Shown: positions 11,264-23,324 of the stretch, piece by piece
How positions within the stretch are numbered: position 1 is the first letter of the stretch
Layout of the letters: every line of letters starts with the position of its first letter
DNA from: Papio anubis
Lineage: Eukaryota > Chordata > Mammalia > Primates > Cercopithecidae
NCBI RefSeq assembly: GCF_008728515.1
Contig: NC_044996.1
Span: 121,141,779 to 121,205,778, forward strand
Length of the DNA: 64,000 bases
Direction: 5' to 3'
Notes under the pieces: generated by a model
The model's input: the letters and a program-made list of their open reading frames with translations, nothing else
Told to the model about the DNA's origin: nothing
Databases searched by the model: none
Program-made: the position numbers and the translations under genes

Positions 11264-11672
11264 TGCTATGGTTTGAAGGCATCCCCTCCAAAATTCATGT
11301 TGAAAGGGAATCCCCATGGTGGCAATATTAAGAGATGGGGCCTTTCAGAGGCATTAAGCCACGAGGGTTCTGCTGTCATGAATGGATCTGTGCCATATAA
11401 AAGGGCTGCAGGGAACTGGCTTAGGCCTTTTTTTGCCCCTCTGCCCTCTACTATGTGAGGGTGGCGCTGGGAGAAGACCCCATCCATGGAGCAGGCCCTC
11501 ACCAGACACTAAACCTATCAGTGATCTTGGACTTCCTTGATCTTGGACTTCCCAGCCTCCAGAACTGTGAGGCATCATTTCTGTTCTTTATCAATAACTC
11601 AGTCTTGGGTATTTTGTTATAAATAACTGAGTCTCGGGTATTTTGTTATAGCAGCACTACGGGACTAAGACA
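11264..11672 (+). mobile_element. MLT1-type MaLR LTR with tandem duplications
   Basis: It starts tgctatggtttgaaggcatc, contains 'atgttgaaagggaatcccca' and 'cccagcctccagaactgtga', and ends gcactacgggactaagaca. Two local tandem duplications are present: tgatcttggacttcc (about 11520-11550) and the segment ending gggtattttgttata (about 11590-11650). Confidence 0.88.
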
Positions 11673-11768
11673 TCTAGTAACTCAGAAACTCCGAGTGCAG
11701 TGAGGCCCAACAAGCTGTGTTTTAACAAGATCATTGGTATGTACACCAAAGTTTGAGAAACAGCTCTT
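11673..11768 (+). repeat. MER5A-like DNA transposon, second part
   Basis: 'agtgaggcccaacaagctgt' and 'accaaagtttgagaaacagc' complete the element interrupted at 11264. Confidence 0.7.
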
Positions 11769-12863
11769 GAAGGCAGCCTGCAGCAGTTTCTATCTGCTCT
11801 TATGCAGTACTGCCACCTATTGGGCAAACTCTTCAGAAGCTCTGAGGTTAATACACACGTTAGGAAAAACAAAAGGGAATTTCCTTTTTCAATATTAAAT
11901 AACTTACAAACCAAAAGCAAACCCTTTGCATTATGCAAACACTAATTTTCCATGATTGTAATGGGTGTATTTAGACTCTTCTGTTTCTTTCATAAAACAT
12001 TTTGTACCCACTTTCCATATATTCACCTAGTAAAACATAGAGTTAATTTTTTGTTATAATATTCCATCAGGATAAAATTACATAGTCACAGTGACCACAC
12101 ATTTCAAAGTAAACTGGATGCATGGTCTGGCCAAGCATAAACAGATGAAGACAATGTGACCTAATATTTGGAATTCATACCATCCATGGAAATCTTAGAC
12201 GTTTGTTATATCACAAATTAGTCTGTTGTTTCATGGTTTTATATGCTTGAGCTATTTCTGGTTTTCAGTAGTTACTATCAATAAGGGCAATAAGTACCAT
12301 GTTACTATAGCTGAGTGGTAATTTCCTTGGGATTATAATCTCTAAAGTAAAATCTCTAGCCCAAAAGGTATAATAACAGACAGTATTATTTTAAATAAGT
12401 TAAAAAAACAAAAAACAACGAAATAGCCCAAAGGTGTTTGCAACAACCTTATCACAACATAGTGCCAAGGAATCTTGCCAAGGTTCGTGGCTTCCCAGCA
12501 TCTTTGGAAGCTTCATTAGTCCTGCCTCCCTGGTAGAAGCCAGAGAAGTTGCTTTCTCAGCTTCCTTTGCAGAGAGTTCACACATGACCCAGGGCTCATC
12601 CCTCAGCCATCTCAAAATTGGACTGATTCCAAAGTGAGCAATGTGAAGAAGCAAGAAACACATGGAACCTAATTTCTGGTGAGGGTGGCATCGGCGTCCA
12701 GAATCCAGAGGTTCTGGAATCCATTTCTCACTATCACAGGTGCAAGCTGTGGGTTCACATCCAGTGGTCTTTACTGGACACCCAGTGATGCAGTTTGAGC
12801 AGTACTCCTGGCTGAGTAACACGCGCAGCCAGTGAACTAATCTTCTTTAATAAACTCCCTTTT
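11769..12863. other. intergenic, no gene seen
   Basis: No named repeat or coding exon is recognised. A CTCF-like word lies at 11810-11823. An open minus-strand stretch at 12400-12822 has no recognisable domain or codon pattern. Confidence 0.55.
11810..11823 (-). promoter_or_regulatory. CTCF-like motif, one mismatch
   Basis: On the minus strand the sequence reads CCAATAGGTGGCAG. It matches the CTCF core CCASYAGRKGGCRS except for A at the fourth position. It is not in an Alu. Confidence 0.4.
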
Positions 12864-13161
12864 GGGCCAGGCGTGGTGGCTCATGCCTGTAATCCCAGCA
12901 CTTTGGGAGGCCGAGTTGGGTGGATCACCTGAGGTCAGGAATTAGAGACCAGCCTGGCCACCATGGTGAAACCCCACCCCTACTAAAAATACAAAAATTA
13001 GCTGGGTGTGGTGGCAGGTGCCTGTAATCTCAGCTACTTGGGAGGCTGAGGCAGGAGAATCGCTTGAACCCAGGAGGCGGAGGTTGCAGTGAGCTGAGAT
13101 CGTGCCATTGCACTCCAGCCTGGGCAACAAGAGCGAAACTCTGTCTCAAAAATAAATAAAA
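12864..13161 (+). repeat. Alu, AluS-like
   Basis: Flanked by aataaactccct on both sides (12850-12861 and 13164 on); the tail is aataaataaaaata. Confidence 0.93.
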
Positions 13162-13244
13162 ATAAACTCCCTCTCTGCCAGCATGATTGTTCTAGTACTT
13201 TTGCTACATTACAAATCAACCTAAAATGTAGTGGATTATGTAGT

Positions 13245-13475
13245 TTAAGTAGGGTTTCTCAATCTCACCACAGTTGGCATTTGGGACCAGATAAGTCTTT
13301 GTCCTGGAGGCTGTCCTGTGTCCTGCAGGATGTTTAGCAGCACCCCTGGTCTCCACTCACTGGAAGCAAGTACCACCATGCGCCCACCCCCAAGTTATGG
13401 CCATATCTTCAGGCATTGCCACACATCCGTGGGCGGGGGTGGGGGGGCGGCGCAAAATCTTCCCCAATTGAGGGA
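13245..13475 (-). repeat. MER20-like DNA transposon
   Basis: 'gggtttctcaatctcaccac', 'ctgcaggatgtttagcagca' and 'caggcattgccacacatccg' follow the MER20 (hAT-Charlie) order in reverse. A G-rich run (gggggtgggggggcgg) lies near its end. Confidence 0.78.
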
Positions 13476-13954
13476 GATTGGCTTAAAGCAACATTCAAGT
13501 ATTGAGGACTGTATTAGCTGGGAGGGTCTGGCTTAGTGGGATTCATGCAGTTGTAGTCAAATGGTAGTTAGAACTGGACCAGTGGGGGACTGGAGCAGTG
13601 GGGGGCTGGCTGGAAATCTTTTTCTTCTCATGTAGCCTCAAGGGCTCTCCCCATGATCTCTTTGTATGAGCTTGTTTGGGCTTCGTCATAGCATAGTGAC
13701 GTCAGGTTAGTTTCACTACTTGTATGGAAGCTCTGGGCTCCAAAAAACTCTGGGTGTCTCAAAAAACTAGGTAAGGCCTCTTAAGACCTAGCCTCAGCAA
13801 TCACATGTTACCATTTCCACCATAGTCACAAGATTCAAGGGGAGGGAACACAGATGCCACCTCTCCATAGGAAGAATGCCAAAGTTACATTGTAAGGTCA
13901 TATGGGATGGGAGACATTGTTGAGACTTTCTTTAGGAAAATCTCATCTGTTCCA

Positions 13955-14715
13955 GTGATCAGTATCACTACTCATCAGGCAAATGCAAATTAAAACCATG
14001 AGATACCTCTACAAATCCCCAGAATGGCTAAAAATTAAAAGGCTCATAATAGTAGGTATTGGCAAGGATGTGGAGCAAGTGGAACTCTCATACACTGCTG
14101 ATGGGAATATAAATTGGTGCAACCACTTTGGGAACATTATTTAACTGTATCTACTAAAGCTAAATACATGCCTGGTCTATGGCCCAACAATCTCTTTCCT
14201 AGGTTCGCACCCAAGAGAAATGAATGCATATGTATACCAAAAGACATGAATGAGAATGTTCCTGGAAGTTTTATTCAGCATAACTAAAAACTGGAAAAGA
14301 ACCAAATGTCTGTAAATAGGAGAATGAATATGTAAACTGTGATCTATTCATCCAATAGAACATTACACTGCAATATAAAAGGACAACTTACATACACGAC
14401 AAGGATGAATCTTGTAACTGTATGTTTAGCAAAGGAAGTCAGACACATACATATGGTGTAATTCCATGTATATAATGTTCAAAAACAGGAAAACTAATCG
14501 ATGATGATAGAAATCAGAGGAAATGGTTACTTGTAGTGGGAAGAGGGGGTTCATACTGGGAAGAGGCACAAAGAACTTCTGGAAGGCTGAGGATCATTTA
14601 TATTTTGATCCAGGTGGTGATTACGCAAGTGTATACACATGTAAAAGTTAAGGTGTATAATGTATTAATGCTCTTTAAGTACTTTATTCCATTCCTCAAT
14701 AAAAAGTAGAAATAG
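13955..14715 (+). mobile_element. old L1 (L1M) 3' end
   Basis: 'caaattaaaaccatgagata', 'tggcaaggatgtggagcaag' and 'catacactgctgatgggaat' mark the end of L1 ORF2 and its 3' UTR. Many stops make it a dead copy. Confidence 0.85.
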
Positions 14716-15021
14716 ACTGGGCGCGGTGGCTCACGCCTGTAATCCCAGCACTTTGGGAGGCCGAGGCAGGCAGATCACCTGAGGTCAGGAGTTCAAGACC
14801 AGCCTGACCAACATGGAGAAACCCCATCTCTACTAAAACTACAAAAATTAGCTGGGTGTGGTGGCACATGCCTGTAGTCCCAGCTACTTAGGAGGCTGAG
14901 GCAGGAGAATCACTTGAACCTGGGAGGCGGAGGTTGTGGTGAGCCAAGATCGTGCCATTACACTCCAGCCTGGGCAACAAAAGTAAAACTCTGTCAAAAA
15001 AAAAAAAAAAAAAAAAAAAAA
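14716..15021 (+). repeat. Alu, AluS-like
   Basis: A full dimer with a long A tail passing into aagaaagaaaa. It lies at the 3' end of the L1 remnant. Confidence 0.93.
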
Positions 15022-15916
15022 GAAAGAAAATTCCTTTGCTGTTTAAAAGTAGTTAGTAGATTCTATCAGTTAAGCTAAGACCTTCACCCTTCACCTCAGG
15101 AAGATGGCGACCCTCGCTGCTGGGAGGTCCGGGCTCACACTGCAGCCAACGTGTTCCTGTGTGGCCCGCCCCTCTGCCAGTTAGGCCCTTAGATAACCAT
15201 TTCCACTAGGGATGCACCCAGGAGAATTTTCCTAGAGGAGAGAAGTACACAATCAAACATTGTAACCATAAAATATTAAAAGCTTAGCAACAAAAAAATG
15301 TATCAGTGAATAGCAGATTATACACAGCTGAAAGATAAGCCAGGAAGCTGAAGGCTATATTGAGAAATTTTCCCAGAACAAAGCACAGAGATAAAGGGAT
15401 GAAAAGAATGAAGAAAATTGTAAAGACACATGGAGAAAAGATTCAGTAGTTACAAATTCCTCTGAAAGAATTTCCAGGAGGAGATAATTGAAGCAATATT
15501 CAAAAAATAATAGTCAACAAATTCCTGGAACTGCACCAAAACACAAGTCCTTAGATTGAGAGAGACCTCTCTGAATACTAATCAGGAGTTTAAAAAAAAA
15601 CATAGGCACTGTGGTAAGTTTTCAGAACAAGAAGGATGAAGAGCTACCTACCTAAAAGTTACCAGAACAAAAAGACCCCCCCAGAGATGAGAACGAGATT
15701 AACATGAGATTTCCCATCAGCAAAATAGATGCAAATATATTGATCATTGCTGAAGCCAAGGGAGGGATATCTGGGGTCTCATTGTGTTATTCCTTCTACT
15801 TTTCTGTAAGATTAAAATGTTTCAGAGTAAAAAGATGTTTTTTTGGTTTTGCTTTTTTATGAATGCAAGAAGATAATAGAGTAATAGTTGCTAAGTGCTG
15901 AGGGAAAATATCTTTG
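15022..15916. other. A-rich sequence, probably old L1, with an ATGGCG-bearing patch
   Basis: Most of the stretch is A-rich and resembles degraded L1M (e.g. 'acacaagtccttagattgag'). A short GC-richer patch at 15095-15185 contains aagatggcgaccctcgctgc, which is unlike its surroundings. No gene is supported. Confidence 0.45.
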
Positions 15917-16239
15917 GTTTTTGTTGTTTGTTGTTTTCTTTCTTTGTCTGTTTTTGAGATGGAGTTTTGTTCTTGTTGCCCAGGCTGGAGTGCAGTGGCA
16001 CAAGCTTGGCTCACCACAAGCTCCGCCTCCTGGATTCAAGCGATTCTCCTGTCTCAGTCTCCCGAGTAGCTGGGATTACAGGCACCTGCCACCACACCCA
16101 GCTAATTTTTTGTATTTTTGGTAGAGACAGGGTTTCACCATGTTGGCCAGGCCGGTCTCGAACTCCTGACCTCAGGTGATCCACCTGCCTCAACCTCCCA
16201 AAGTGCTGAGATTATAGGTATGAGCCACCACACTCTGCC
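15917..16239 (-). repeat. Alu, AluS-like
   Basis: A perfect 16-bp duplication, agggaaaatatctttg, flanks it (15901-15916 and 16240-16255). Confidence 0.95.
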
Positions 16240-16392
16240 AGGGAAAATATCTTTGAACTTCAAATTCTATATCTATTAATATTGTCCTTCGAGAATGAGG
16301 GCAAAATAAAAACATCCTCAGATTACAAGGATTCAGACATTTGATCGTAACAGATGCTCCAAGAGCACTTCAGTAAGAGAAAAATGAAACCA

Positions 16393-16690
16393 GGCTGGGC
16401 ACAGTGGCTCACACCTGTAATTCCTATACTTTAGGAGGCCAAAGAGGGAGGATCGCTTGATCTCAGGAGTTCAAGACCAGCTTGGGCAACATAGTGAGAT
16501 CCCATTTCTACAAAAAATACAAAAATAAACAGCCAGGAGTGGTGGCACATGCCTGTGATCCCAGCTGCTCAGGAGGCTGAGGTGGGAGGATCACTTGAGC
16601 CCAAGAGGTTGAGGCTACAATGAGCCGAGATCACACCACTGCACTCCAGCCTGGGTGACAGAGTGAGACTCTTTCTCAAAAAAATACATT
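16393..16690 (+). repeat. Alu, AluJ-like
   Basis: 'agaccagcttgggcaacata' is J-like; aaaaatgaaacca flanks both sides. Confidence 0.92.
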
Positions 16691-16876
16691 AAAAAATGAA
16701 ACCAAAAGAAATAGTAGGATGCAAGAAGCAATAGACAACAAAGAAATTAATAACATATGTGGTAGGTCTAAGTTATTATTGATTGTAAAATTCATAGTCT
16801 TTAATACCAAATTGTAACTAAAATTCAAGATATATCAACATGGGAGACAGGAGAGGGAGGAAGGGAATTAAAAGCT

Positions 16877-17166
16877 TTTTTTGTTGTTGTTACATGGAGT
16901 CTCACTCTGTCACCCAGGCTGGAGTGCAGTGGTGTGAACTCAGCTCACTGCAACCACCTGGGTTCAAGTGATCCTTTCGCCTCAGCCTCCTGAGTAGCTG
17001 GGATCACAGACACATGCCACCATGCCCAGCTAATTTTTGTATTTTTAATAGAGACAGGGTTTTGCCATGTTGCCCTGGCTGGTCTCGAACTCCTGGCCTC
17101 AAGTGATCCACCTGCCTTGGCCTCCCAAAGTGCTGCGATTATAGGTGTCAACCACCACGCCCAGCT
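16877..17166 (-). repeat. Alu, AluS-like
   Basis: Flanks gggaattaaaagctttt and gggaataaaagctttct form an aged duplication. A small deletion lies at 'ctgcaaccacctgggttc'. Confidence 0.93.
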
Positions 17167-17214
17167 GGGAATAAAAGCTTTCTAAAGGTCTGATTTTGTT
17201 CAGGTTGGTTATAC

Positions 17215-17370
17215 TGGAACTAACCCTTAAACTAGTGCTCCTCAAACTTTAATATGTATGCAAATCATCTGCAGAATTTTGTTAAAGAGCAGTTTCTGAT
17301 TCAGCAAGTCCCAGGTGGACCTGAGATTTTGCATTTAAAGTGAACCCACAGACCACACTTTGAGTAGCAA
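17215..17370 (+). repeat. MER5-type DNA transposon
   Basis: 'gtgctcctcaaactttaata', 'gtttctgattcagcaagtcc' and 'gaccacactttgagtagcaa' match MER5A/B. Confidence 0.75.
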
Positions 17371-17525
17371 GACTTTAGACAAAACAGTGGTTCTGCACTG
17401 TGTCCCACTGTTCTGTGTCGATTCAGGGGGAACATATGCTTTCCTCACTGTGTTTCAAAAATGTAAGAAATGATGGTGTGTTTCATAAAATACTCAAGGA
17501 CATGATTTTTTAAATTCATGGACTG

Positions 17526-17820
17526 GGCCGGGCGCCTTGGCTCACGCCTGTAATCCCAGCACTTTGGGAGGCCGAGGCGGGTGGATCACGAGGTCAGGAG
17601 ATCGAGACCATCCTGGCTAACACAGTGAAAACCCGTCTCTACTAAAAATACAAAAAATTAGCCGGGCGTTGTGGCGGGCGCCTGTAATCCCAGCTACTCG
17701 GGAGGCTGAGGCAGGAGAATGGCGTGAACCCGGGAGGCGGAGTTTGCAGTGAGCCGAGATCACACCACTGCGCTCCAGCCTAGGTGAAAGAGCGACACTT
17801 CGTCTCAAAATAAAATAAAA
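17526..17820 (+). repeat. AluY
   Basis: 'gagaccatcctggctaac' and 'atggcgtgaacccgggag' are AluY words. Flanks aaattcatggact and aaattcatgtact differ by one base. Confidence 0.94.
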
Positions 17821-18404
17821 TAAAATTCATGTACTGGAAACTTAGTGGAAACTCACTGCAATAAGTGGGAGCTTAACGCACTGGCCCATAGCACCCAGGA
17901 CCTGACACAAACAGCGAAGTCTGGAATTTGAACTCCAAGAAATAAGGAACCACTGTATCCCTATTCACAGGAAAAGTAATGCACTGAGCTTCTGCTCAAC
18001 CAGCTATGTTTGAAAAATTCTTACCTAGCTGCTTGAGAGTGCAACTAGAAACAAAGTTCTTGCCTGTGATAGAGTGGAAAAGCAGAGATATTTACTCAGC
18101 AGCCACCAGGAATACATTTCATGCGAGCTCCTGGTTTGGAATTGTGATATACTCACAGGGCAAGAGCCCAGAGCCACTGAACTTTGTTCTCAGGACACTG
18201 GGCTGAAGCAATCATAAAAGCATTTTCCAGGGAGAGTGGGAAAGAAAGAAAGCCTCCATGTAAGATGAGCACTCAAAAAAAAAAAAAAAAAATTACAAAG
18301 GCTACAATTAAACCCAACATATAAGAAGATTCACATAAAAGAAAACAAGTAATACAGCAATCTGGAAAGGATTTAAAAATGAGTGCAGTTAAAGTCAACA
18401 AACA
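17821..18404. other. intergenic, no gene seen
   Basis: No repeat family or exon is recognised. An A run lies near 18275-18292. Confidence 0.5.
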
Positions 18405-18699
18405 GGCCGGGCACGGTGGCTCACGCCTATAATCCCAGCACTTTGGGAGGCCAAGGTGGGTGGATCACCTGAGGTCAGGAGTTTGAGACCAGCCTGACCA
18501 ACAGGGAGAAACCCCGTCTCTACTAAAAAAAACAAAATACAAAATTAGCTGGGCATGGTGGCACCTGCCTGCAATCCCAGCTACTTGGGAGGCTGAGGCA
18601 GGAGAATAGCTTGAACCTGAGAGGCAGAGGTTGCGGTGAGCCGAGATCATGCCATTGCACTCCAGCCTGGGCAACAAGAGCAAAACTCCATCTCAAAAA
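18405..18699 (+). repeat. Alu, AluS-like
   Basis: Full dimer; tcaacaaac and tcaacaaaac flank it. Confidence 0.93.
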
Positions 18700-18749
18700 A
18701 ATCAACAAAACAAAAGCAGGCGGCTATGAATCAAGAATAGATGAAACTC

Positions 18750-19058
18750 AGCCAGGCGCGGTGGCTCACGCCTATAATCCCAGCACTTTGGGAGGCTGAG
18801 GTGGGCAGATCACTTGAGGCCAGGAGTTCAAGACCAGCCTGGCAAACATGTTAAAACCCCATCTCTACTAAAAATTTAAAAAATAAAAAGCTGGGCATGG
18901 TGGCGCATACCTGTAGTCCCAGCTACTCGGGAGGCTGAGGCAGGAGAATTGCCTGAACTCGGAAGGCAGGGGTTGCAGTAATCCAAGAGTGCACCACTGC
19001 ACTCCAGCCTGGTCAACAGAGCAAGACTCTGTCTCAAAAAATAATAATAATAATAAAA
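18750..19058 (+). repeat. Alu, AluS-like
   Basis: Flanked by aatagatgaaactc on both sides; the tail is an aataataat run. Confidence 0.93.
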
Positions 19059-20029
19059 ATAGATGAAACTCTTGGAAACCTTTTTAAAGCCACCGAACTC
19101 ATTTTTAGATGGCATGTCAGTCAGGGTCCAGTTAGAAAAAGAAAAATCTCTCTAAATACTTTCAACAGAGGCATGTTTATAGAAGGAATTTATTACACAG
19201 GTGATAGAGGAACTTAGAAGCCAAGAGGGGATGGTGAGGCATCCTAGAGATTCAAAACAGGAAAAAAAAGAAAAAAGCTGCTACCTCCACTGTGGCTAAA
19301 GGGGCAGCAGAAGGAGGGTGTGTTACCAGAATCAAGCATTTAGAGCTATCTGATCGGGACTAGAACCACAGCAGGATCTGAGACCATGAAAGGTGCAGCT
19401 ATCTGGCAGGAGATGGAGACACAGTCTCTTCCAGAGACATTGCTTAAAGCAGAGACAGAGGGAGAGAAATACCCTAGTTTCACTCTTATCTCTCCCTCAA
19501 GTCATCTGCCAATACTTCCCACCGGCCAAACTTAAACAGAAAAGACCATGGGGTATAGAGTTCCCTGCAACACAGCATGGGGCAGAGTAGGATGGGGAAT
19601 GACTCTGGGAACAAAGTAACAAGTGCCCAGCATAATGAGATAAACAAGAGAATGGACACAAAGAGTGAGTTTGTGATTTAGAAGGCTGAGCTGAGGAAGT
19701 CATTCCGAGCGAGTCAGTGATAAAGAGATGAAAAATATGAAAAAGTAGTTCAGAGCTGGGGGATAGATTGAAAAGCACCAAAACATATTTAATAAAAGTT
19801 CCAGAGAGAGAAACTAGAATCAGGAGGTAGTAATATTTAAGGTGATTATGTCTGAGAATTTACCAGAACCAAGAAAGACAGTGTCCCTAGATTTAAAAAG
19901 CTATTTCTGGGAAAGATAGGCTGTACTATTTATACTAACCATCCCATTGAAAACAAATATGTGATATAAAATTTTATTTTTTTCTTTTCATGCCGTTTTA
20001 AGGACTTCATAAAATTGTAAATCTTTTTG
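19059..20029. other. intergenic, unassigned old repeat-like sequence
   Basis: 'cagtcagggtccagttagaa' and 'gaaggaatttattacacagg' near 19118-19200 resemble the end of an old LTR, but I cannot assign it. No coding signal is seen. Confidence 0.4.
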
Positions 20030-20162
20030 CTTTTTTTTTTTAAGAGATGGAGGTCTCACTATGTTGCCTAAGCTGGTCTCGAACTCCCTGGCCTCAAGCA
20101 ATCCTCCTGCCTCAGGCTCTTGAGTAGGCGGGAATACAGATGCGTGCCACTGCACTTGGCTT
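20030..20162 (-). repeat. Alu monomer (FLAM type)
   Basis: A single diverged monomer with a poly-T head, 'actatgttgcctaagctgg' and 'tgcgtgccactgcacttggc'. Confidence 0.85.
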
Positions 20163-20706
20163 AAAATTTTAAATCTTAAGAGCATTAAAAAGCTTATGGA
20201 AAAGTAAGTAAATTCCAGGCTAAGCTCCAAGAAAAAAGCAGAAGCCTATAGAAAGATAATTTTAAAGCACAAAACCACGCTTACCCCAAGGTGGTATGCT
20301 AATAAGAAACACTTGTGCTTCAATTTTAGTGGATTAATGAGAAAATTTGGACATAAAACAATGCCAGGGCCTGTCCAAGGTAGAGAAAATAACAGGAGGC
20401 CTTTTACAGACTAAGCTGGGATTGCACTGACTTGGGATACTTGGAGCAGGAAGAAAAGGAAAAGGAAGAAAATCTTGTGCCCATGAAGCTGGCTTTTGCG
20501 TGAATTTGCAGCACAAGTTCAGTGTCTGTCTGGGTAGTTCAGAGAAACTACAATTGTATCCTCATCTAAAATGGTCACAGATGAGGAGTAATCCAAGAAG
20601 AAAAAGTAAATGTAAAATCTTTTTGAGAAAAGCCGCTTCATCTTGGGCTTCAGTGAATCTCCAAAATAATTTTTCAAGTACAGTGACCAGTATAAAGTAA
20701 AAAATA

Positions 20707-20985
20707 TTGGCTCACACCTGTAAGTGCTTTGGGACGCTGAGGCAGGAGGCTCTCTTGAGCCCCAGGAGTTGGAGACCAGCTTGGGCAACATAACAAGACC
20801 TCGTCTCTACAAAACATAAAATTAGCCGGGCAGGTGGTGGTGCGTAACTGTGGTCCCAGATACTGGGGAGGCTGACGCAGGAGGATTGCTTGAGCCCAGG
20901 AGTTGGAGGCTACCATGAGCTACGATCATGCCACTGCACTCCAGTCTGGGTGACAGAGCAAGACCCTGTCTCTATTTTTAAAAAA
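20707..20985 (+). repeat. Alu, AluJ-like, slightly 5'-truncated
   Basis: It begins at 'ggctcacacctgtaagtgct', lacks the first bases and part of 'atcccagc', and carries 'cagcttgggcaacataaca'. Confidence 0.9.
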
Positions 20986-21078
20986 TTAATAATAACCAAA
21001 CAGGAGAACAGGGCACCAGGAGTGGGAGCCAGTTGAAACAACTGAGTGCAGAAACAGACATACCAAAACTTCAGAGAC

Positions 21079-21377
21079 TTTTTTTTTTTTTTTTAAAGAT
21101 GGAATCTCAGTCTTGCCCGGGCTGGAGTGCAGTGGCACAGTCTTGGCTCATGGCAACCTCCACCTCCCGGGTTCAAGTGATTCTCCCACCTCAGCCTCCC
21201 GAGTAGCTGTGATTACGAGTGCGCGCCAACACGCCCCATTGATTTTTGTATTTTTTGTCGAAACGGGGCTTCACCATGTTGGCGAGGCTGGTCTCAAGCT
21301 CCTGACCTCAGGTGATCAATCCATCTGCCTCGGCCTCCCAAAGTGTGGGATTACAGGCATGAGCCACCGCGCCCGGC
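21079..21377 (-). repeat. Alu, AluS-like
   Basis: A poly-T head to 'ccaccgcgcccggctgagac'; a small insertion (gatcaatccatctgcc) is near the 5' end. Confidence 0.92.
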
Positions 21378-21508
21378 TGAGACCAATTTCTTAAATGCTT
21401 ACTTTATTTAAAGAATAAAAGACGTGATTTAAAATATCTGCAAGAAGAAATATCTAAACAGTGACCCTTCTTGGTTTCTAATACCATATTCTCCACTGAA
21501 AGGAACCA

Positions 21509-21820
21509 GGGGCTTGGTGTGGTGGCTCGTGCCTATAATCCCAGCACTTTGGGAGGTCAGGACAGGCGGATCGCAAGGTCAAGAGATTGGGACCATCCTG
21601 GCCAACATAGTGAAACCCTGTCTCTACTAAAAATACAAAAATTAGCTGGGCATGGTAGCGTGCACCTGTAGTCTCAGCTACTTGGGAGGCTGAGGCAGGA
21701 AAATCACTTGAACCGGGGAGGTGGAGGTTGCAGTGAGCCAAGATTGCACCACAGCACTCCAGCCTGGGTGACAGAGCGAGACTCCATCTCAAAAAAAAAA
21801 AAAAAAAAAAAAAAAAAAGA
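21509..21820 (+). repeat. Alu, long A tail
   Basis: Flanks aaaggaaccagg and agaaggaacccagg; the tail holds about 28 A. Confidence 0.93.
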
Positions 21821-22073
21821 AGGAACCCAGGGTTCCTCGGAGAAATTGTTGATTCTAGGATTGGAGCAGGAAAAATACAAAATGAGCCTGGAGCATCTTG
21901 AAGGGCCAGAAATAAGGAAGTACTCAAACAACAAAATGATGGGGCTGTGTCAAAGGGACACAGGAGGCACCTGAGGGGAGCTAGCAATGGCCAAAGCTGG
22001 AACAATTTGGACAGGGGAAATAAAATGAAAAATGTAGTGCTGAATTATAACCTGAAGTATAAAAGAAATATCC

Positions 22074-22352
22074 AGCCAGGTGCAGTGGCTCACGCCTGTA
22101 ATCCCAGCACTTTGGGAGGCCAAGGCGGGCAGATCACCTGAGATTAGGAGTTTGAGATCAGCCTGACCAACATGGTGAAACCCCGTCTCTACTAAAAATA
22201 TAAAAAATTAGCCAGGCGTGGTGGCGCGTGCCTGTAATCTCAGCTATCCAGGAGGCTGGGGCAGGAGAATCGCTTGAATCCGGGAGGTGGAGGTTGCAGT
22301 GAGCTGAGATGGTACCACTGCACTCCAGCCTGGGTGACAGTCTGTCAAAAAA
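22074..22352 (+). repeat. Alu, AluS-like
   Basis: Dimer with a short 3' end: 'gggtgacagtctgtcaaaaa' lacks 'gagcgagactc'. Confidence 0.92.
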
Positions 22353-23078
22353 ATCCATGACTCAACAGTGATATAAACAGTTGAAAAAATTAATAAATGA
22401 GGCAGAATGGACAGTCTCCTATATAGAAGAATTCTACATGATTTATGTATATACAGACTCCCTAGGGAGGTAAAACTTAACTCCCCACACCTTAAGTACA
22501 GGTTGTGCTTAGAGTTTTACTTCCAATGAGGACAGTATTAAAAGACGGGTGGAAAATAACAGCGGAGAAACTTCATAAGCATCATCTTGGCCAGGTGATC
22601 AAGGTTAATGTAATCTGTGACAAGTCACATTGATAGCATGTGTCCTTGATGTGATGAGGGCCCATCGCCTCTACGGCCTCCTTCCTAAAAACCTGTAACC
22701 TTAGTCTAACCATGAGAAAAATATCAGACAAGCTTAATTTGAGGAAGAGTCTGTAAACTACATGACCAGTACTCCTCAAAACAGTCAAGGTCACCAAAAA
22801 TAGGTGAAGTGTGAGGAACTGTTGCAGTCCAGAGGAGGCTAAGACGTGATGACTGTACATAACATATCTGGGAGGGATCCTGGAACAGAGAAAAGACGTT
22901 GAGGGAAGCTAATGAAATATGAATAAAGTCAAGAATTTAATAATATCAGTATTGGATTATTAGTTGCAACAAATGTACCATAATGTCAGATGTTAACAAT
23001 AGGCAAGACTGAAGGCAGGGTATATGGGAACTCTCTGTACTATCTTTGCAATTTTTCTGTCAATCTGAAACTATTCTC
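22353..23078. other. intergenic, old L1-like remnant
   Basis: A-rich; 'caatctgaaactattctctt' near 23060 resembles the L1M 3' end. No gene is seen. Confidence 0.4.
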
Positions 23079-23324
23079 TTTGGGAGGCCAAGGTGGGTGG
23101 ATCACTTGAGGTCAGGACTTTGAGACTAGCCTGGCCAACATAATGAAACCCCCATCTCTACTGAAAATACAGAAATTAGCTGGGTGTAGGAGCACATGCC
23201 TGTAATCCCAGCTCCTTGGGAGGCTGAGGCAGGAGAATTGCTTGAACCTTGGAGGCAGAGGTTGCAGTGAGCCAAGATCATCCCACTGCACTCCAGCCTG
23301 GGCAACAGAGTGAGACTCCATCTC
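23079..23324 (+). repeat. Alu, 5'-truncated, host of a younger Alu
   Basis: It begins at 'tttgggaggccaaggtggg' and runs to 'gagactccatctc', where an AluYR interrupts it. Confidence 0.9.

Noticed and set aside
12400..12822. Minus-strand 140-codon open frame outside Alus
   Set aside because: There are no recognisable domains, no splice or start context, and an unconvincing composition. I cannot support it as a gene.
21478..22005. Minus-strand 175-codon open frame, one of the longest in the window
   Set aside because: Its centre (CNLHLPGSSDFPASASQVAETTG) is antisense Alu; the ends have no gene features.
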